DNA of 9,340 bases, taken from positions 1 through 9,340 of the forward strand of contig CAXBAF010000052.1 of assembly GCA_963973795.1 (NCBI GenBank). Direction: 5' to 3'. Numbering within the stretch: the stretch's first letter is position 1; every line of letters begins with the position of its first letter. Origin of the DNA: UBA1926 sp002337215 (GTDB lineage: Bacteria; Planctomycetota; Phycisphaerae; Phycisphaerales; UBA1924). The position numbers were made by a program, and so were the translations under genes. Shown here piece by piece: positions 5,938 through 9,340 of the stretch. The notes under the pieces were generated by a model. The model saw only the letters and a list, made by a program, of their open reading frames with translations. It made no database searches and had not been told where the DNA came from.

Positions 5938-8496
5938 ATGGCGTCGCTGCCCAGCTCATCCAAGCCGACCCGCAACAAGGGAAAGTCCCGCCGGGGCGTG
6001 AAACGGACCAGCGAGTCCTGGGGTGATCGCTTTGCGCGGTTCGTCATGCACCCGTCGGCGGGGTGGGGCGTGGTCCTGCTCGTTGCCTTCGTCGTGCTCG
6101 CGGGGAGCATCGTGGCATGGTCGCGCGAGCAGTCGCAGCTGGTCTACGGAACAACAGCGCGCGAGACCCGGACCGTGCGTGTCGAGTTCGACGCACTCAA
6201 CGCGCAGCAGACGACCCAGCGACGCGAGAACGCGGCGCAGAGCACGCCGCGCGTGTACAGGCTGATCGATTCGACGCTCGACGCGCTCGTGGGCGATGTG
6301 CAACGCCTTCCCGCGGCCGCGGCGATCGCGGAGTCGGCGAAAGCCAACGGCGACGATCAGGCGACGCAGAACCCTGCGGGGACCGCGACGGAATCACAGT
6401 CGGGCGCGGAAGCTCCGGGCACGACCGACCCGACCGACGTGACGAAGAGCCCGGCCGCAAAGCCGGCAACGGGTGTTGAACCAGACAGAGAATCCAGCGC
6501 TCGCACCGATTCACAACCCGGTGTTCAGGCCGAAACACCCCCCACCCAGCCGACCGACCCCACGGCCGCGGCGATCGCGTTCCTCGAATCGCTCCGGCTC
6601 ACGCCCGAGCAGCGGAGCACGCTCGCGGCGATCGGCGTCTCACCCGAAGGCCGAACGGCATGGGCGGCGACCAGCGGTCTGTTCCGCGACATCCTCGAGC
6701 GCAACCCGCTGCTCCGCCGGGCAGATTGGAACCGGGCCGTCAGCGAGGGCCTGAGCAGGAATCTCGAGCTCGTCACCCCGGTGGGTTCGCGGATCGAGCA
6801 GCGTGAGCAGGCGATCAATCTCGACGACGCGAACGCGCTCGACATCGAGGTTGCCCGGCTTGTGGGCGCCGCGGGGTACCCGGCCGACGCGATCGACGCA
6901 ATCCTCGCGGTGCTCAAGCGTCGCGCGGCCCCGACATACACGTTTGACGCGAACCTGAGCGCTGAGCGGCAGGCCGACGCGGTCGCGAAGGTGCAACCGG
7001 TCGTCGATAAGCGAGCGGTTGGGCAAAAGATCTTCACACGCGGCGACGTGCTCACCACGTCGCAGGTCATGCTCTACGAACAGGAGCTCGTCGAGTACCG
7101 CAGCCGCGCCCCGGTCCGAGAGCTGTGGACGGCGCGGCTCGGCGCCGCGTCGGTCGTCGCGGTCAGCACGATCGCGTTCGCGTTTGTCATCATCGCGCTC
7201 GCGCCCTGGTCGATCTCCAAGCCCCGGCGCGTCGCGTGGATCGGCGGGTCGGTGCTCGCCGCCCTCGCGATCTCGGTCGTGGGCACCGTCGCGGATCCGA
7301 CGTTCCTGCCGATGAGCTCGACCGCCCCGATCGCGCTGCTCACGGTGCTGATGATCACGGTGTTCAACCGCCTCGTCGCGGGCCTCGTCGGGCTCTTCGC
7401 GGCGGTCCTGATCTCGCTGGCGATCACCCCCTCGCACAACCACCTCGCGATCAGCGCGGCGTCGATCGCCTGCGTGCTCTGGTGCCTCCCCGAGATCCGC
7501 GATCGGGGCAGCATCGTCCGCACCGCACTCTGGCTCGCGCTCGCCACGGCGCTCGCGACCGCCGCGGATCGGCTCTCCGCCCTGCCCCTCGACGCGACAC
7601 GGATCCAGGAGATCACCACCGTCTCCGCGATCGCGGGCGTCGGCGGGCTGGTCGTGGGCGGCGTCACGCTGTTCATCCTGCCCTGGATCGAGCGGGCGTT
7701 CCACATCACCACGGGCATGACGCTCGTCGAACTTCGCGACCCCAAGCAGGCTCTGCTCCGCGAACTGCAGCAGAAGGCACCGGGCACCTACAACCATTCG
7801 CTCAACGTCGCGACGATCGCCGAATCGGCGGCCGCCGCGATCGACGCCGATGCGCTGCTCACCTATGCCGGTGCCCTCTACCACGACATCGGCAAGATGA
7901 CCAAGCCCGAGTACTTCGTCGAGAACCAGGGGGGCGGCACCAACCGCCACGACCGCCTCAGCCCCGCGATGAGCGTCCTCGTCATCATCGGGCACGTCAA
8001 GGACGGGCTCGAGCTCGCCCGCGAGTACGGCCTGCCCCGGCCCCTCCACCACTTCATCGAGGCCCACCACGGGACGACCCTCGTCGAGTACTTCTACCAC
8101 CGCGCCAAGAAGAACGCGGAAGACGAGGAAGAGACCAAGCAACCCGAGGAGTTCGACTTCCGCTACCCGGGCCCCAAGCCTCGCACGAAGGAAGCCGCGA
8201 TTCTCATGCTCGCCGACTCTGTCGAGAGCGCGACGCGGACACTCCGCGAGCCCACGCCGAGTCGGATCGAATCGCTGGTCGATCAGATCGCCAACAAGCG
8301 GCTGATGGACGGGCAGTTCGACCAGTGCGACCTCACGCTCGGCGAGTTGCACAAGGTCACCGAATCAATCTCCAAGACACTCGCGAGCATCTACCACGGC
8401 CGTGTGCAGTATCCGGGCGAAGAAAAGGGCGAGAAGGGCGAGAAGGCCGCGAAGCCCGCCGACGAGCCGCCGCGGGCGCGCGACAAGTCGGCGTAG
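5938..8496 (+). CDS. pgpH: PgpH-type 7TM-HD (HDIG) phosphohydrolase, probable c-di-AMP phosphodiesterase
   Basis: Encodes 852 residues from ATG 5938; an in-frame GTG at 5923 would add five. Neither start has a clear ribosome binding site, which fits translation coupled to phoH. A basic cytoplasmic head precedes TM1 (about 42-61). An extracytoplasmic 7TMR-HDED region follows, with RENAAQSTPRVYRL and, near 335-390, KVQPVVDKRAVGQKIFTRGD. It is interrupted by a low-complexity Ala/Thr/Pro/Glu segment (about 134-207). Several membrane helices span about 401-585. The cytoplasmic HD domain carries YNHSLN (His620), YHDIGK (His649-Asp650) and EAHHGT (His710/His711), the metal ligands of the HDIG fold, then FRYPGPKPRTKEAAI and DQCDLTLGEL, which are diagnostic of PgpH/YqfF proteins. 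Family members hydrolyse cyclic di-AMP to pApA; the substrate here is inferred. The C-terminus has a GEK triplet repeat and a charged tail. Confidence 0.92.
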   Translation: MASLPSSSKPTRNKGKSRRGVKRTSESWGDRFARFVMHPSAGWGVVLLVAFVVLAGSIVAWSREQSQLVYGTTARETRTVRVEFDALNAQQTTQRRENAAQSTPRVYRLIDSTLDALVGDVQRLPAAAAIAESAKANGDDQATQNPAGTATESQSGAEAPGTTDPTDVTKSPAAKPATGVEPDRESSARTDSQPGVQAETPPTQPTDPTAAAIAFLESLRLTPEQRSTLAAIGVSPEGRTAWAATSGLFRDILERNPLLRRADWNRAVSEGLSRNLELVTPVGSRIEQREQAINLDDANALDIEVARLVGAAGYPADAIDAILAVLKRRAAPTYTFDANLSAERQADAVAKVQPVVDKRAVGQKIFTRGDVLTTSQVMLYEQELVEYRSRAPVRELWTARLGAASVVAVSTIAFAFVIIALAPWSISKPRRVAWIGGSVLAALAISVVGTVADPTFLPMSSTAPIALLTVLMITVFNRLVAGLVGLFAAVLISLAITPSHNHLAISAASIACVLWCLPEIRDRGSIVRTALWLALATALATAADRLSALPLDATRIQEITTVSAIAGVGGLVVGGVTLFILPWIERAFHITTGMTLVELRDPKQALLRELQQKAPGTYNHSLNVATIAESAAAAIDADALLTYAGALYHDIGKMTKPEYFVENQGGGTNRHDRLSPAMSVLVIIGHVKDGLELAREYGLPRPLHHFIEAHHGTTLVEYFYHRAKKNAEDEEETKQPEEFDFRYPGPKPRTKEAAILMLADSVESATRTLREPTPSRIESLVDQIANKRLMDGQFDQCDLTLGELHKVTESISKTLASIYHGRVQYPGEEKGEKGEKAAKPADEPPRARDKSA

Positions 8497-8525
8497 CCAG
8501 AACTCTAAACTTCGCATTTTGAGAT

Positions 8526-8560
8526 AAGTATATCCCCTTTAGTCTCGGTGCGATATACTT
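8526..8560. repeat. Perfect 9-bp inverted repeat AAGTATATC ... GATATACTT
   Basis: The arms 8526-8534 and 8552-8560 are exact reverse complements separated by 17 bp. They lie 30 bp past the pgpH stop and 53 bp before the next start codon. AT-rich arms with about 26 bp between centres would place two half-sites on nearly the same DNA face, which fits an operator. As RNA the stem would be weak and has no immediately adjacent U tract, so a terminator is less likely. Confidence 0.65.
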
Positions 8561-8601
8561 GAGCACATCGCTTTTATTTTGAGGGCGAGGCACACGCACG
8601 C

Positions 8602-8607
8602 AAGGAG
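8602..8607 (+). promoter_or_regulatory. Ribosome binding site of the secreted protein gene
   Basis: AAGGAG lies 6 nt before ATG 8614, immediately ahead of a classical signal peptide. It supports this as a real gene that runs off the window end. Confidence 0.8.
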
Positions 8608-8613
8608 ACCACA

Positions 8614-9340
8614 ATGAACGCGTCGACCGCTCGCTTCGCGCTGACCGCCGGTTCCGCCGCTGCCCTGCTGCTCACGCCGCTCGCGGGTTCCGAGCCCGTC
8701 GTGCTCCGGTTCGATCCGGGAATCGAGTTCATCGAGATCGGTACGCTCTCGGCACAAGTCCCCGAACTCACGCTCGGCCGCTTCCAGTTCGGCCACGGCG
8801 GCAGCCTGTGGGTCTACCCGGGTGTTGTCGCGACCGGATATGACCCGGACACCGCGTTCCCCGATCCGCCCCCGTTCGAGATCGAACACGCCGCCAACAG
8901 CGGGTACGACACGCTCGCGATCGGAGCACCCGTCACGGCGGATCTCGCCCCGTGGAACCCGGGGTTTACCTACTTCGAGCCCGAGATCGAGTGGCCCATG
9001 CTCCTGTCGGGCTGCGGCGCCGACCTGTGCGCGCCGCCCATCTGCGGCGATCAATTCAGCCCCGCGTTCGGCTCGGGGATCACGGACGCCGGCGTCTACA
9101 GCGTACCCGTCCGATTCTCGAACGACGCCGGGACTTGGAACTACGGATGGATCGCGTTCCGTGTCACAATACGGATCATCCCGGAATGCAACTACGCCAC
9201 GACACCGCCCAGCGACTACACCCAATTCGGCTTCGAGTACGCCGGGCTCGGTTACGAGACAATCCCCGACACGCCGATCATCAACGGCGGCGGGCTCTGC
9301 GAGTCCGACCTGAACTTCGACGCGGTGCTCGACCTCGCCG
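8614..9340 (+). CDS. Secreted protein of unknown function with dockerin-like C-terminal motif (3' end cut by window)
   Basis: Open from ATG 8614 to the last base, giving 242 codons without a stop; the rest lies outside the window. Residues 1-25 (MNASTARFA, then LTAGSAAALLLTPLAG) form a signal peptide. The mature part is rich in Gly, Pro and aromatics, with Cys at 134, 139, 144, 192 and 229. The block NYGWIAFRVTI (176-186) is a recurrent feature of secreted planctomycete proteins. The visible end, C229-ESDLNFDAVLDLA, fits a dockerin type I/EF-hand calcium loop with Asp232, Asn234, Asp236 and Asp240 at positions 1, 3, 5 and 9. Position 12 would be residue 243, whose first base is g, as in an Asp codon. 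Such ends are common in Phycisphaerae secreted proteins and may serve as anchoring or sorting tags. No enzymatic domain is recognised. It reads the same way as phoH-pgpH but probably has its own promoter in the AT-rich spacer. Confidence 0.85.
   Translation, partial: MNASTARFALTAGSAAALLLTPLAGSEPVVLRFDPGIEFIEIGTLSAQVPELTLGRFQFGHGGSLWVYPGVVATGYDPDTAFPDPPPFEIEHAANSGYDTLAIGAPVTADLAPWNPGFTYFEPEIEWPMLLSGCGADLCAPPICGDQFSPAFGSGITDAGVYSVPVRFSNDAGTWNYGWIAFRVTIRIIPECNYATTPPSDYTQFGFEYAGLGYETIPDTPIINGGGLCESDLNFDAVLDLA

Larger units (their letters stand above)
8497..8613. other. AT-rich spacer upstream of the secreted protein gene
   Basis: Bases 8500-8583 are strikingly AT-rich compared with the flanking genes. 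The spacer holds the octamer ATTTTGAG twice (8516-8523 and 8576-8583), a perfect 9-bp inverted repeat between them, and TATACT at 8554-8559, which could be a -10 box although no -35 stands at the right distance. The promoter of the downstream gene probably lies here, and any termination of the phoH-pgpH transcript must occur here too. The T-rich CTTTTATTTT (8571-8580) does not directly follow a G+C-rich stem. Confidence 0.55.

Noticed and set aside
949..7634. Four exact GCGATCGC octamers (949, 6322, 6571, 7627), like the cyanobacterial HIP1 repeat
   Set aside because: Three are Ala-Ile-Ala type codon runs (GCG ATC GCG) favoured by high third-position G+C, and all lie in coding DNA; codon use explains them.
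6640..8352. 570-codon minus-strand frame opposite pgpH
   Set aside because: Composition is Arg/Asp/Gly/Glu-dominated, typical of a codon shadow. The plus strand carries all HDIG motifs.
8425..8445. Short repeat AAGGGCGAG near the end of pgpH
   Set aside because: Only two 9-bp copies encoding Lys-Gly-Glu in a charged tail; ordinary in-frame slippage with no separate function suggested.
7125..8522. 465-codon plus-strand frame overlapping pgpH in another phase
   Set aside because: Arg/Ala/Pro/His-rich shadow without motifs; the PgpH frame is continuous through the same bases.
8526..8580. Rho-independent terminator after pgpH
   Set aside because: The stem is AT-rich and the T-rich run starts about 11 bases after it; this does not meet the usual pattern.

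Overview
The window is high-G+C DNA. It looks like a member of the Planctomycetota, probably of the Phycisphaerae/Phycisphaerales type. The reasons are a Porin_O_P-like porin with a short helical segment after its signal peptide, a secreted protein with an 'NYGWIAFRV' block followed by a dockerin-like 'DLNFDAVLDLA' C-terminus, and many strand switches with long non-coding gaps. The placement is an inference from protein style, not from a marker gene.

Layout, left to right. Bases 1-55 are a heptamer tandem repeat that may continue beyond the window edge. A rho-independent terminator (81-104) and a second hairpin (125-144) close a minus-strand outer-membrane porin gene (151-1488) of the OprO/OprP type. 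The 444-bp region 1489-1932 has no convincing gene but is rich in inverted repeats. Divergent from the porin is a two-component pair on the plus strand: a PhoB-like OmpR-family response regulator (1933-2655) and a PhoR-like histidine kinase (2677-4173). The kinase end overlaps, tail to tail, a minus-strand lipoprotein gene (4152-4673). Divergent from the lipoprotein is a plus-strand pair: a PhoH-family ATPase (about 4738-5919) and a PgpH-type 7TM-HD phosphohydrolase (5938-8496), probably one transcription unit. After an AT-rich spacer with a perfect 9-bp inverted repeat comes a secreted protein gene (8614 to beyond 9340).

How the genes may fit together. The porin family includes phosphate- and polyphosphate-selective channels. 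Its head-to-head placement with a PhoB/PhoR-like pair suggests a local phosphate-starvation circuit in which the regulator may control the porin from the shared intergenic region. No canonical Pho box is visible, so this is inference. PhoH followed by PgpH reproduces the first part of a widely conserved phoH-pgpH-ybeY block (RNA metabolism plus cyclic-di-AMP breakdown), but ybeY does not follow here. No mobile element, CRISPR array, tRNA or rRNA was seen. All genes except the last have recognisable family members or an ordinary architecture. The most unexplained material is non-coding: the structured porin-side intergenic region, the heptamer array, and the AT-rich inverted-repeat element at about 8516-8583.
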